Source: Bdellovibrionales bacterium Ga0074137
Lineage (GTDB): Bacteria > Bdellovibrionota > Bdellovibrionia > Bdellovibrionales > JAMPXM01
Length of the DNA stretch: 64,000 nucleotides
Assembly: GCA_001464715.1 (NCBI GenBank)
Contig: LNDT01000004.1
Coordinates: 91,264-155,263, forward strand
Reading direction: 5' to 3'
In this document: piece after piece, positions 51,755 to 60,481 of the stretch
Layout of the letters: every line of letters begins with the position of its first letter
How positions within the stretch are numbered: the first letter of the stretch is position 1
Notes under the pieces: generated by a model
What the model was told of the DNA's origin: nothing
The model's input: the letters and a program-made list of their open reading frames with translations, nothing else
Database searches by the model: none
Program-made: the position numbers and the translations under genes

Positions 51755-53119
51755 TTACTTTGCTACATTCGCCCCAAAGGCTTCCGCCGTCGGCGGTATC
51801 CAGGGCGTCGTCAAATCAACTTGGGCCTTTGGATTAAGAGCGTCGATTTTCTCAAAAAAGGCTCGTGTTGGAATAACGTGTCCGCGAAGGCTTTTCGAGT
51901 AGTTCGATAACATTTCCATATCCAGTAGAGGAATGCCTGCCTCTGCCAATCGCTGAACAAGCATTACGCCTGCGATTTTCGCTAGATCGATCGAGCCATT
52001 GCCAAATCGCTTGTTATCATAAAAGACACTGTCGATCTTAAACACAGGGCCTTCGCGGAACGCCAGGACTCCACCGATGAGATCACCTTCTTTATTCCAA
52101 ATCTCAACACTCACACCTTTTCCGGCCTTATGATTCGCCAGCGCTCCATTGTAAACGTCAGGATCTTTGTAGCGCGAATTTTCGCTGCTCCACGTCCCGT
52201 CTGTCTCGTCGCGACGTTCTTGGTCACGGGTAAGATTCAAGGCCCCTTCAAAGTCTTTGTTAAATGTGAAAGTGTAGCCGTCTCGTGCAAGCTTACGGGC
52301 CGAGTAGAGAAGATTTTTGTAGCTGGTCGAAATAACCGTGCGGCCTTGGGCATCGGGAGAATTAAATACGTTTGAATACTCAATCACGCCTCGGCCATGC
52401 GGAAGAACCCAACCGCTTTGCACAAGATAGGGTCCCGTCTTCTTCACAGTGAGGATCCAATCCATTTCATTGGCGTCGGTCGCCATTTCAATGACGTCGC
52501 GATCAATGCTGCGAACTTTTTGGTCGATGAGATTAACGGGCTGCTTCGTCTCAGGATTCATAAGAACCAATCCTGTCTTGGTATCCATTTCATAAACGTT
52601 TTCGACGTAGATTGGCTCACCCTTTTCAAGAATCTCTCGGTACGCTTTGGGACCGCCAGTCTCGATCAAGCGTTGAAGATCGGCTTCGGAAAGTCCTTTT
52701 ACAACGACGAAATTGGCCTGCATAAAGTGATCGGTTTCTAAGAGAGAGCGCGCTTTCGCGGCTTCGACGGAAGCAACTGGTATAAAGCGAACGCCCCACC
52801 AGAAAAGACCTCGCCGAGCGAGAAGCTTTTCAAGGGCCGGCGTCGGCTTAGGACCGCTCGCTACAAAACCGCGAAAACTGAGACCCAATGCCGGGTTGTC
52901 GATGCTGGCTTCAGCGCGTCGGATAATTTCGTTCGCAGCCACTTCGATGGGCGTCGACTCGGTGAGGCGCAAAACCGGTTTTGTGGCGCCGCCTGATTCA
53001 AATAAATCCTCACATCGGCCTACCTGGCTGGCGTCGGTCACGCTCGCTAAAAATGAGCTCGCTGCCAGCGAAACCAGAGCGCATGAAACGTACCGCTTTA
53101 CGAAATGAGAATTTAACAT
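51755..53119 (-). CDS. Exported protein with C-terminal leucyl/phenylalanyl-tRNA-protein transferase-like domain
   Basis: The ATG at 53119 gives a signal peptide (CALVSLAASSFLASVTDAS) followed by GRCEDLFESG, a C-x-x-L-F motif. From about residue 236 to 415 the order of motifs is that of Aat, the enzyme that adds Leu or Phe to proteins with N-terminal Lys or Arg: SGWVLPHGRGVIEY, SYKNLLYSARKLARDGYTFT, then TWSSENSRYKDPDVYN, GKGVSVEIWNKEGDLIGGV, DSVFYDNKRFGNGSIDLAK and HVIPTRAFF. In Aat the catalytic Glu of G-E-S-M-F-S and Gln of D-C-Q are key; here they read I-D-S-V-F-Y and D-M-E. Chemistry may differ. Aat itself is cytoplasmic, so an exported form is unexpected. Confidence 0.7.
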   Translation of the reverse strand: MLNSHFVKRYVSCALVSLAASSFLASVTDASQVGRCEDLFESGGATKPVLRLTESTPIEVAANEIIRRAEASIDNPALGLSFRGFVASGPKPTPALEKLLARRGLFWWGVRFIPVASVEAAKARSLLETDHFMQANFVVVKGLSEADLQRLIETGGPKAYREILEKGEPIYVENVYEMDTKTGLVLMNPETKQPVNLIDQKVRSIDRDVIEMATDANEMDWILTVKKTGPYLVQSGWVLPHGRGVIEYSNVFNSPDAQGRTVISTSYKNLLYSARKLARDGYTFTFNKDFEGALNLTRDQERRDETDGTWSSENSRYKDPDVYNGALANHKAGKGVSVEIWNKEGDLIGGVLAFREGPVFKIDSVFYDNKRFGNGSIDLAKIAGVMLVQRLAEAGIPLLDMEMLSNYSKSLRGHVIPTRAFFEKIDALNPKAQVDLTTPWIPPTAEAFGANVAK

Positions 53120-53235
53120 GGATGTCCTTCGAGTGGTGATCCCTGGGCCAATGGGTGCTCCGGGGTACCACGAAGCATCAGCCCCGAACAAGAGAGGTTG
53201 AAAAACCTCCCCAGACGAATATCATTTCAACACAG

Positions 53236-54519
53236 ATGCTCGAACAATCGTTGGACTCAGTCTCATTCAGAAAGGTCGGCCATGCCTGCTTTCTGGCGAA
53301 GTGCCAGGGGAAATCTCTTTTGTTTGATCCCTGGTTTGGGAGTCCTCTCAATTATGGGACATTTCATTCAGGCATCAAAATGGTTCCACCGACAGCGGAA
53401 GAAATTGCCTCACTTGTTGGCGTTCATATTTCTCATATTCACGACGATCACTTCGACAAAACTTCTCTTCGTCTGATTCCAAAAAATGTTCCGATTTTAA
53501 TCGCACGTTACACGAAACCGGTCTTAAGAGACGCGATCAAGGCTCTGGGGTTTGAAAACATCATTGAGATGGAGCCGTGGACTAAGGACTTTTCCATTGG
53601 ACCCTTTCACCTCACGGTTTTTCCAAAAGCACCTGAGGGCTTTACTTTTGATTCTTCCATTGTCCTGCGCGCGGAGGGCAGAAATTTCTATGTGGCCAAC
53701 GACTGCATTCACTTCGATGCTGTCTACACGCTAATTTCCCATATGTTCGGCGCTATCGAAGGCGCCTTCATTGGTTACGCCGCCATCAATCCCAGAACTT
53801 GGTGCACAGACTACTCGGAATTAGAGACGATGACGAACCCGCTCAGCATATTCGAGACGACTCGTGGGAAACAAGATCAGGTTTGGGACCATCTCGTCCG
53901 CTGCGTGAGGTTCCTGAAGCCAAAGTGGGTTCACCCCTACGCATCAGACTATCGCTTTCTAAATCGAGACTTGGTCCACCACAACGATACGTTTTACGAG
54001 GCCGACGAAATCTTCGGCCTCGATCTTGGTGAAACAAAACCCGTTATCTTAAATGCCGGAGATGTTCTTTCGGGACTTACAGATAAAAAAATTGGCGATC
54101 CTGGGAACTTTCGATCCATCAATATATCTGAAATCGATCTTAAACCAAGCTGGCTTGAGTCCAATTGCAATGAGCCGAATTTCGCACAAACCTACGAAAC
54201 TTCGAGGCGATTTTTTCTAGACATGATTCGAAAGCAATCCTCGTCCTGGAAAAAGCCAATGACCATTGAAGTGAAGCTTCTCAACAAGGCCGAGGAAAAA
54301 AGTTTAGTATTTCATTTCGATGGAGCTCATTTAATAGATCAGAGCGAAATGTATTACGGCCTCAAAGCCGATCTGACGCTCGAGTATCCTTCGGCTGTTT
54401 TGGCAGAGATGTTTTCTGGGCGATGGACGCTTCGGGCCGTGCATTCCCTTTTTATGTTTAAAGCTCGCTGGCGACGCCTTGTGTACGGCCAGACGGATGT
54501 TTTAAGCTTCAATGCTTAA
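53236..54519 (+). CDS. Metallo-beta-lactamase-fold hydrolase
   Basis: The ATG at 53236 begins a 427-residue protein. The metal motif HISHIHDDHFDKTS (HxHxDH) and RKVGHACFLAKCQGKSLLFD at the start are typical of the fold, and a further His ligand is likely in AEGRNFYVANDCIHFDAVY. The overall style, with a long C-terminal half (LDMIRKQSSSWKKP...), recalls the group containing UDP-MurNAc hydroxylase and related oxygenases, so the reaction need not be hydrolysis. It starts on the opposite strand from the Aat-like protein. The substrate is unknown. Confidence 0.75.
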   Translation: MLEQSLDSVSFRKVGHACFLAKCQGKSLLFDPWFGSPLNYGTFHSGIKMVPPTAEEIASLVGVHISHIHDDHFDKTSLRLIPKNVPILIARYTKPVLRDAIKALGFENIIEMEPWTKDFSIGPFHLTVFPKAPEGFTFDSSIVLRAEGRNFYVANDCIHFDAVYTLISHMFGAIEGAFIGYAAINPRTWCTDYSELETMTNPLSIFETTRGKQDQVWDHLVRCVRFLKPKWVHPYASDYRFLNRDLVHHNDTFYEADEIFGLDLGETKPVILNAGDVLSGLTDKKIGDPGNFRSINISEIDLKPSWLESNCNEPNFAQTYETSRRFFLDMIRKQSSSWKKPMTIEVKLLNKAEEKSLVFHFDGAHLIDQSEMYYGLKADLTLEYPSAVLAEMFSGRWTLRAVHSLFMFKARWRRLVYGQTDVLSFNA

Positions 54520-54522
54520 ACT

Positions 54523-54915
54523 TTAATCCAGAAGCTCGGTGATTTTTTTCTCAAGCATGCCCAGGTCCACCGGCTTTACTATGAAGTCGTTGGTCCCCGC
54601 TGAGATGGCCTCTTGAACAACCTGGCGATTGGATGTCGCCGTCATAACAATTGTTTTAATCGCAGCCAGGCGTGGATTCCACGAGAGCCATTGAAGTAAC
54701 TTCGCTCCACTGGACCGAGGCATCGTCCAATCAAGTATAATGAGGTCATAGCGAACTCCCATTTCAAGACCCGTTAAAATTTTGTTCTCAGCAATGGCGC
54801 CGTCTTCGGCTTCGTGGACAGTTCCGAATTTCAATTTGCGAAGCATCGCCGTCACGATCAGTCGGTCCACCGCATTGTCGTCCACGACAAGAACTTTGCA
54901 CTCGCTACGCAGCAT
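54523..54915 (-). CDS. Single-domain response regulator (CheY-like)
   Basis: A 130-residue receiver domain alone. The acidic pocket is in VLVVDDNAVDR, the phosphorylated Asp is at about 62 in LIILDWTMPRSSGAKLL, the Thr/Ser in VMTATS, and the Lys in FIVKPVDLG. Its start overlaps the end of the hybrid kinase gene by 11 bases, so the pair is translated together and the kinase's HPt domain is the probable donor of phosphate. It has no output domain; it may act by protein contact. Confidence 0.92.
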   Translation of the reverse strand: MLRSECKVLVVDDNAVDRLIVTAMLRKLKFGTVHEAEDGAIAENKILTGLEMGVRYDLIILDWTMPRSSGAKLLQWLSWNPRLAAIKTIVMTATSNRQVVQEAISAGTNDFIVKPVDLGMLEKKITELLD

Positions 54916-57040
54916 TGTACCGCTCCAATTCTTGAATAACGACTTCGTACTCGCTTTCTAGCGCCGCGATTAGTTTTTCGGTCGCATCAACGTCGTCCAC
55001 CTCGGTCGTCTTCTCAAGTCTGTGCATAATGTTTCGCATACGGGTGGCGCCGACATTCATACACGTCGATTTATAGTGATGAGCACTTCGATTAAACTCC
55101 TCAAAATCTTTTTTCTTAAGAGAATTTCGCAAGTCTGAAAAAGCTTTCGGCGAGGAAGAAGTAAACATATCGATGACGTCTTTTATGAGCGACTTACTAT
55201 CGTCTGATGCCAGAACCTTTAGCCGATTCAGAATATCAGAGTCCAAGGAGCGGTTCTTGGTCGCTAGCCAATGAGAAATCTTCGCCAAAAGATTTTCGTA
55301 AGAAATCGGCTTTGCAACGTAGTCGTCCATTCCTGATTCCAAACACCGCTCGACGTCACCTTTGATCGCGTTGGCCGTGACTGCAATAATTGGAATCTTC
55401 CGACAGCTCTCACCCACAACACCGCGACGAATGCGACGAGTCACTTCGTAGCCGTCCAGGACTGGCATTTGACCGTCCATTAGAATCAAATCAAACGACC
55501 TATTTTCAAGAAGCTCTATGGCTTTTCCACCGTCATTTGCGAATTCGAACGTGAATCCCATCTTTGAAAGCATCGCGGCGGCCACTTTTTGATTGGTCAA
55601 ATTATCCTCAGCCACCAGAATATGACCGGTGAGACTTGGATCGACAGTAACGCTTGATTCTACTTGAGCTTTGAGATCGTACTTACCGCGTCGAACTTCT
55701 ATTTCGAAAAAGAAACGAGAACCTTCTCCAACTTCACTCTCGACACCGATCACTCCGCCCATAGCCTCGACAAGCTGCTTACTGATGCTAAGCCCCAGTC
55801 CCGTTCCACCGAACTGGCGTGTCGTCGAAACATCCCCTTGAGCGAACGACTTAAAAAGTCGTTCGATCGTCGGGCGATCAATACCAATGCCCTCGTCAAT
55901 AATTTCAAATCCGAGCCGAAGAGAGGATTTAAGATCTCCAAGTTTTTTAATTCGAAGTTCTATTTTTCCGTTGAATGAAAATTTGATCGCGTTGTTGAGA
56001 AGATTTAAAAGAATCTGACGAATTCTTAGCGGATCACCAAGGAACAAATCGGGCACATCAGGAGCGATCGTGAGTGAAATTTCGATGCCTTTCATATTCG
56101 CGCTGTAAGCAACAATCGACTTCGTACTCTCGACAAGAGACCGAAGCTCGAAATGCACTTCCTCCAATTGAAGCTGCCCCGATTCGATCTTTGAAATGTC
56201 GAGAATCTGATTGATCAGTGCCAAAAGTGAATTTGAAGAATCCCGGATCGTAGATACGGCATCACTCTGCTCGCGATCAAGCTTAGTTCCCGAAAGTATT
56301 TTCGTCATACCAATGACACCGTTGATCGGCGTTCGAATTTCATGGCTCATGTTCGCAAGAAACTGAGTTTTAAGGGCCGAGGCTTCAAGCGCTCTTTCCT
56401 CGGCACGCCGCCGATGCTTACTCTCAGTCCGCAGAAACAACGTCACCATCAGCAGTAAAAAGAATGCGACCAATATTCCAACCAGCGCCATAAGGCGCGC
56501 AAACCAGAAGTCACTTTCCGCAACGGCGGCTCGCTCCCTAAGCAGGCGATGCTCGGCCTCCAGAAAGCTTTTGAATTGATCTCGGACGATCTTCATATTC
56601 TTTCCCTGATGCATTTTTATCGAGTCAATGGCGGAAGACTTTCTCCCGCTCAAGCTGGCGTTGATATTTTTCTGAAGCTCATCGAATCGAGTAAGAACGA
56701 CTTTTTTCAGTTCGACCGCATTGAGAAGCTGCGTCTCATTGTCTGAGACAGTTTTTAACAACTTCTCAAGATCATCTTTTACGGAATCGACAGAATCTTT
56801 GTAGATTTTTAGAAAGCCTGACTGATCCGTCATTAGAAATCCGCGCTGGGCCGTCTCTGACCTTTCCACCGAAACTTGAATCGAATGGGTCAGCCTAACA
56901 ACTTCTTCGCTATGCTCGCGCCAGCGACTCGATTCGACGTAGCGCTCTGTGGATAGATAAGAAAACACGGAAATGACCAACAACAGTGCGAGGCCAAAAC
57001 CCGCCGCAAGAGATGTACGACTACGACGTCTTTGAATCAT
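54905..57040 (-). CDS. Hybrid sensor histidine kinase (CHASE3-HisKA-HATPase-REC-HPt)
   Basis: A 711-residue membrane kinase. Two transmembrane helices (about 12-30 and 186-206) bracket a periplasmic CHASE3-type sensor domain ([20 protein letters not shown]). The dimerisation domain has the phosphorylated His at about 232 in [16 protein letters not shown]. The ATPase domain shows [15 protein letters not shown] and [15 protein letters not shown] receiver follows with Asp at about 520 ([13 protein letters not shown]) and an HPt domain with His at about 653 ([13 protein letters not shown]). The architecture is that of multistep phosphorelays like ArcB/BarA; the receiver gene next to it is the likely final acceptor. 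The signal it senses is unknown. Confidence 0.93.
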   Translation of the reverse strand: MIQRRRSRTSLAAGFGLALLLVISVFSYLSTERYVESSRWREHSEEVVRLTHSIQVSVERSETAQRGFLMTDQSGFLKIYKDSVDSVKDDLEKLLKTVSDNETQLLNAVELKKVVLTRFDELQKNINASLSGRKSSAIDSIKMHQGKNMKIVRDQFKSFLEAEHRLLRERAAVAESDFWFARLMALVGILVAFFLLLMVTLFLRTESKHRRRAEERALEASALKTQFLANMSHEIRTPINGVIGMTKILSGTKLDREQSDAVSTIRDSSNSLLALINQILDISKIESGQLQLEEVHFELRSLVESTKSIVAYSANMKGIEISLTIAPDVPDLFLGDPLRIRQILLNLLNNAIKFSFNGKIELRIKKLGDLKSSLRLGFEIIDEGIGIDRPTIERLFKSFAQGDVSTTRQFGGTGLGLSISKQLVEAMGGVIGVESEVGEGSRFFFEIEVRRGKYDLKAQVESSVTVDPSLTGHILVAEDNLTNQKVAAAMLSKMGFTFEFANDGGKAIELLENRSFDLILMDGQMPVLDGYEVTRRIRRGVVGESCRKIPIIAVTANAIKGDVERCLESGMDDYVAKPISYENLLAKISHWLATKNRSLDSDILNRLKVLASDDSKSLIKDVIDMFTSSSPKAFSDLRNSLKKKDFEEFNRSAHHYKSTCMNVGATRMRNIMHRLEKTTEVDDVDATEKLIAALESEYEVVIQELERYNAA

Positions 57041-57211
57041 TACTTTAGACTCGCCGGAAATTAACGTAATAGCGAGTAGTGCCTTTGCAGTTCAAGACGC
57101 TCAAACATCTCGATTAATAGTTCGCTAATAATTTAGGTGTTTTCTGCGGAAAATTTCGCGACTTTGGTCAGGATTGTTTTTAACTGTAAACGACCACCAA
57201 AGGAGATCAAC

Positions 57212-57541
57212 ATGTCGACAACTTGGGCTTGGGTTCTACTGACGATCGCAGGACTCCTCGAAATCGTATGGGCGATTGGACTCAAGTACACGGCCGGTTT
57301 TACAAAACTCATTCCCAGTGCTTTGACCCTTGTGACACTGGCAGCAAGCATGTATTTATTGGCCCGCGCTAGCCAAGTCCTTCCCATCGGAACCGCCTAC
57401 AGCGCCTGGGTCGGCATTGGTGCCTTCGGTACAGCAGTCCTAGGAATGGTTCTGTTCGGCGAATCTGCGGCGCCTCTTCGATTGTTCTTTTTAGCCCTAC
57501 TTCTGATATCGATCATAGGCTTGAAAGCCACGTCGACTTAG
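57212..57541 (+). CDS. Small multidrug resistance (SMR) transporter, SugE/Gdx-like
   Basis: The ATG at 57212 follows AAAGGAGA. The 109-residue protein has four transmembrane helices and the conserved Glu in the first (LLTIAGLLEIVWAIGLKYT). The sequence LPIGTAYSAWVGIGAFGTAVLGM in helices 3-4, with WVGIGA, is typical of the SugE (Gdx) branch, which exports guanidinium or some quaternary amines, rather than the EmrE branch. I checked the 150 bases upstream for a guanidine riboswitch and saw none. It converges on the next gene, overlapping by 4 bases. Confidence 0.9.
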   Translation: MSTTWAWVLLTIAGLLEIVWAIGLKYTAGFTKLIPSALTLVTLAASMYLLARASQVLPIGTAYSAWVGIGAFGTAVLGMVLFGESAAPLRLFFLALLLISIIGLKATST

Positions 57542-58167
57542 GACTCAATTCCCAATTTGTCTAAAATCAATTCGAGATGTTTCAACCGCGACTCAAGGTG
57601 CGATGGTGCTAAGTAGACGATCTCTGGTAAACAAACATAGCGAAGCACGTGGGTTCGTTTGAGAAAAAAACCGACCCAGTGAAAGTCTGAGGAAATCGTA
57701 AGATGCTGAAACGGTTTTTGAAATAGTGCCGTGAAAGCCTCCCGGACCTCGTCTTGAAGGGCCAGTGACTTCACTTCGTCATTTTTTTCAGCGTCAGTCG
57801 ATCCGCAAAGATAGTTCGCGCTTCCACATTGGAAAACTTCGTTTGGCGGTAGAACCAAAAATGAACCTCTTGTGAAGTCGCTTGCTTTCGCGTGGCCAAT
57901 GATCATTTTAGGAAACGGCCTTACGTAACTCCATAGAACTGGATAAGAGCCACCGGTCTCAAAACCAATTCCACCACCGCGCGAAACTCGCGAAACGAAG
58001 TACGTCCTCTTTTGAAATTTAAATTGGAACGTTCCCGTGAACCAAAACGTCGATCCGCCAAAGTGTTCGGCAAGCTTGGCCGATTGGGCACGCCACTTCT
58101 TAGGAAGAAGATATAAAAACAAAAAAAGAAAAAGGCACAAAAGTGCCATCGCAACGAAACTACTCAT
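57538..58167 (-). CDS. Membrane-anchored protein of unknown function
   Basis: One N-terminal transmembrane helix (FVAMALLCLFLFLFLYLL) is followed by a ~180-residue soluble domain. A beta-rich part (FTGTFQFKFQKRTYFVSRVS) and a C-terminal helical part (LSLES-type leucine-rich ending KHLELILDKLG) are visible, but no family is recognised. The N-terminal positive residues after the helix (PKKWRAQ) suggest the soluble domain is cytoplasmic. It stands downstream of the SMR gene on the opposite strand, with no clear connection. Confidence 0.6.
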   Translation of the reverse strand: MSSFVAMALLCLFLFLFLYLLPKKWRAQSAKLAEHFGGSTFWFTGTFQFKFQKRTYFVSRVSRGGGIGFETGGSYPVLWSYVRPFPKMIIGHAKASDFTRGSFLVLPPNEVFQCGSANYLCGSTDAEKNDEVKSLALQDEVREAFTALFQKPFQHLTISSDFHWVGFFLKRTHVLRYVCLPEIVYLAPSHLESRLKHLELILDKLGIES

Positions 58168-58210
58168 TCCATCTTTACGGTCCCAATCTCACGCGAGACC
58201 GTCAAGACAC

Positions 58211-58670
58211 TTAGTAGTCGTAGAGTCCATTCGTAGGATACAAAAGCGACCAGACTTCGTGGTAAGCGGCCAAGGGATTCTGGCAGCTTCGAACGAGGCA
58301 GGGACTTTCAAAGTACCACGCTCCATCGAGGCAGATCAGTTTCACGTGGCGCCGGTCCGACGGTAAAGCGTGGCTTGAGCAAAAATAGTCGTAACTGTAC
58401 CGAAATCGCTGACCGTGCTGAGCCTCCGGATAAACAACGTCAAAACACTCGTTCGCACCTTTTGGGTCAAAGTCTGGAAACACTGTCCCCGCAGAGCCAC
58501 CCTGAGTGCACATCGTCAAACTCTCCGGACTCCTCGAACAACTCTGTGGCAATGGCGACTCAAGAACTTCCGTAGGCCGCCCCGAACAACTCCGCCCCGA
58601 CCCCAAATTTTCCGAAGCCCCCGCCAGCGAAGACCCCGCCGCAAAAAACCAAAATAAATAAGTTTCTCAT
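58211..58670 (-). pseudogene. Exported small protein, apparently frameshifted in the signal peptide
   Basis: The reading frame that fills 58211-58606 has no ATG of its own and its annotated start would be a TTG within Gly/Ser-rich sequence. Upstream, an ATG at 58670 begins MRNLFILVF in another frame; removing one base from a run of six T (minus strand, 58643-58648) joins the two into MRNLFILVF-AAGSSLAGASEN, a proper signal peptide. The mature part (about 110 residues) has eight Cys and segments FDVVYPEAQHGQRFRYSYD and HVKLICLDGAWYFESPCL. This is either a real inactivating shift, an assembly error in the homopolymer, or slippage. No family is recognised. Confidence 0.5.
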
Positions 58671-58861
58671 AAAGCTCATCTACCACAGCCAAAAACCAAA
58701 ATCCCAAGCCACCCCAATCAAGTAATAAAGTAACCCAATTTTACCCACCGCGAAGGCCAAGAGGGAATCCAGCCACTGCCCGACCAGCCCAAACATTTGA
58801 CCAAACAGTATAATTTCCGTGCTCCCAACTTGAAATCGTTGGCTGTGGTATACTTCGCGCC

Positions 58862-59722
58862 ATGCCTTCTCTGCGCCCCCTGCCTCTTGCGTATATTGTC
58901 GTCTGGATCCTTTTAGGTTCACGCCTTTCGCTCGGCTCGACATGTGACGAACTTTTTCAAGCTGGTCGGCTAAACAGTAGGGTTGAAGGAAAAAAGGGCC
59001 AGACCTTTCCCCTCTATACAGAAGTCACAAAGGAAAATATCTCCCATATCTTCACTCATATTTTTGATCCAGATAGGCCTGATGTCCTTGGTGCAAAGGC
59101 TGTCGCCGTCACTTTTTATGATCGCGCCCCGACAATTTTATTTTTTCCGACAGGCCTGGGGCGTACTGGCTATAACGTTCATCACCGAGACGCACTGAAA
59201 GTCGCACTTGAAATGGAGATGCAGAGGAACAAAATCGATCACGAGCAACGTTTCGAAGTCTTCTCATCTATGATAGAAGGTTCCCCCTTATCGGACTTAA
59301 GAGAATTGCAGCGGACACTCAGCGAGACGGCTCTACTCATTGATGAGACCGCCCGTGAAATCGAGCAAATGACGCTGCCAAACGATCTTCCTGCACTAAT
59401 TAAGATCCGCGGCAAAGGCAGCGACCTCGACTTTCAAGCCAAAGCGAGCGTGGCTTTACGTCTTTCGCAAGGATATCAGTTGCAAGCAAAGAATGTAGAT
59501 GGCCGGTGGAAAATTGTCGGCTTACAGGTCGACTCGTCGATCACGTCGCTTCAAAGGCGGTTGCCGGAATCGCCGTCGGTCGAATATCAACAGCGCCTTT
59601 TCAAAAACACCGTCAACGCCATCGACCCGTCTTTGATTGGCTTCCCCTCCCTCATGGACCGCGAAGGCCGAAGGCCCAGCCACCCAGCCCCAATAAGCGC
59701 CGAACGGTCGATAGCCAGATAA
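58862..59722 (+). CDS. Exported protein with Cys-x-x-Leu-Phe motif, unknown function
   Basis: A signal peptide (PLAYIVVWILLGSRLSLG) is followed by STCDELFQAGRL, the same C-x-x-L-F motif as in the proteins at 22.5, 50 and 51.8 kb. The mature ~260 residues are mixed helix and strand, without a recognised domain. The last ~25 residues (MDREGRRPSHPAPISAERS) run up to the repeat that begins 3 bases after the stop and have a different, basic/Pro-rich composition, so the original C-terminus may have been replaced when the repeat or island arrived. Confidence 0.6.
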   Translation: MPSLRPLPLAYIVVWILLGSRLSLGSTCDELFQAGRLNSRVEGKKGQTFPLYTEVTKENISHIFTHIFDPDRPDVLGAKAVAVTFYDRAPTILFFPTGLGRTGYNVHHRDALKVALEMEMQRNKIDHEQRFEVFSSMIEGSPLSDLRELQRTLSETALLIDETAREIEQMTLPNDLPALIKIRGKGSDLDFQAKASVALRLSQGYQLQAKNVDGRWKIVGLQVDSSITSLQRRLPESPSVEYQQRLFKNTVNAIDPSLIGFPSLMDREGRRPSHPAPISAERSIAR

Positions 59723-59725
59723 CAA

Positions 59726-59869
59726 CGCCTGCGCCCGAAAGGGTGCATGCGCGAGCAGCAGGAATCTTTTTGCGCCGACCCGGCGGAAAAAGCAGCGAAG
59801 GCCAGAGGCCGAAAGCGACACAGACAGACAAACAAAACCGCCCAAAGCGGGCGGTTTTGTTTTGGTGCA
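59726..59869 (+). repeat. Terminator-bearing repeat, copy A
   Basis: The 144 bases from CGCCTGCGCCCGAAAGGG to TTTTGGTGCA match copy B at 61181-61347 in the same orientation. The best-conserved part is GGCCGAAAGCGACACAGACA and the following ACAAACAAAA, then a hairpin. Copy B has 23 additional bases in the middle. The hairpin arms differ between copies but pair perfectly in each, which shows the structure is kept. Copies A and B bracket the TetR and DHFR-like genes. Confidence 0.75.
59830..59862. terminator. Intrinsic terminator hairpin in repeat copy A
   Basis: AACAAAACCGCCC and GGGCGGTTTTGTT form a 13-bp perfect stem (14 with the flanking A-T pair) with loop AAAGC, followed by T on both strands. 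It can end transcription in both directions, separating the exported-protein gene from tetR. Confidence 0.8.
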
Positions 59870-59890
59870 CCCAATTAGAGGAGTTTCGAA
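59863..59890 (-). other. Sequence resembling the 3' end of a tRNA (possible attachment remnant)
   Basis: Read on the minus strand, TTCGAAACTCCTCTAATTGG then GTGCACCA resembles the last half of a tRNA: a T-loop-like TTCGAA and an acceptor end with CCA. It abuts the terminator of repeat A. The rest of a tRNA is not present, and the T-stem does not pair fully. An equivalent position beside repeat B (61341-61368) keeps TGGTGCA and the following TTGAACTGCC at the same spacing. Confidence 0.35.
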
Positions 59891-59917
59891 CTGCCGGCAT
59901 CAGCTATTTTGAATAGT

Positions 59918-60481
59918 TTAAAAAATATGCCTAAACATCTCGCCTAGCTGTCTCCGGAACCGCCGCTTCTGCTTGCTCAAGAAGTCCTTGTTTAGATTTG
60001 GAATGGAAGATGTTGCCAAAGCACTTCCATGTGTCAAATCCACTAAAATTTCTAGCCACAACCTTCTTTGGGACAAGGTCAGCTTAGACTTGGCCAGTAA
60101 ATCTGAAAGTTGATTGTTAAGTAATTGAACTTCTCTTGAGAACTCCGAAGAAGTCGTAAAAATCAGCATTGTTAATTGCGGCAGCTGCACAACGGCCTCG
60201 TAATAAGAAACCAGCAGGCTTTCTAGAAGATCCCGAGGTTTCCCATTTTTTTTTCTAAATGCAGCCAAAACACGGACGTATATTGCATCGGACATACCTC
60301 GGACTAAATCTTCCTTATCAGAAAAATGCCCGTATAGAGCCATTGGAGTAACACCCAGCTTGTTAGCGAGTGCTCGCAACGACACGGCGCCTGGACCGGA
60401 CTCTTCAAGCAGTTTTAAAGCTGTCGAAAGAATCTCATCACGATCTAACAATGATCCTCCCACTGGTCGTCCGCGAATCAT
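59918..60481 (-). CDS. TetR/AcrR family transcription regulator
   Basis: The N-terminal helix-turn-helix is typical: RDEILSTALKLLEESG, then VSLRALANKLGVTPMALYGH and FSDKEDLVRGM. The ligand-binding C-terminal domain (about 75-187) is less conserved, as usual. It overlaps the DHFR-like gene upstream by 4 bases, so it is the second gene of the operon. A 17-base palindrome just before the first gene is the probable operator for self-repression. The effector molecule is unknown. The composition is more A+T rich than the genes to its left. Confidence 0.9.
   Translation of the reverse strand: MIRGRPVGGSLLDRDEILSTALKLLEESGPGAVSLRALANKLGVTPMALYGHFSDKEDLVRGMSDAIYVRVLAAFRKKNGKPRDLLESLLVSYYEAVVQLPQLTMLIFTTSSEFSREVQLLNNQLSDLLAKSKLTLSQRRLWLEILVDLTHGSALATSSIPNLNKDFLSKQKRRFRRQLGEMFRHIF

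Noticed and set aside
57060..57211. Guanidine riboswitch upstream of the SMR transporter
   Set aside because: I looked for paired hairpins with ACGR-type loops and did not find them.
59502..59916. Basic open frames across repeat A, and similar ones across repeat B
   Set aside because: They are read through the repeat and terminator on both strands, share composition only because the DNA is repeated, and lack ribosome sites.
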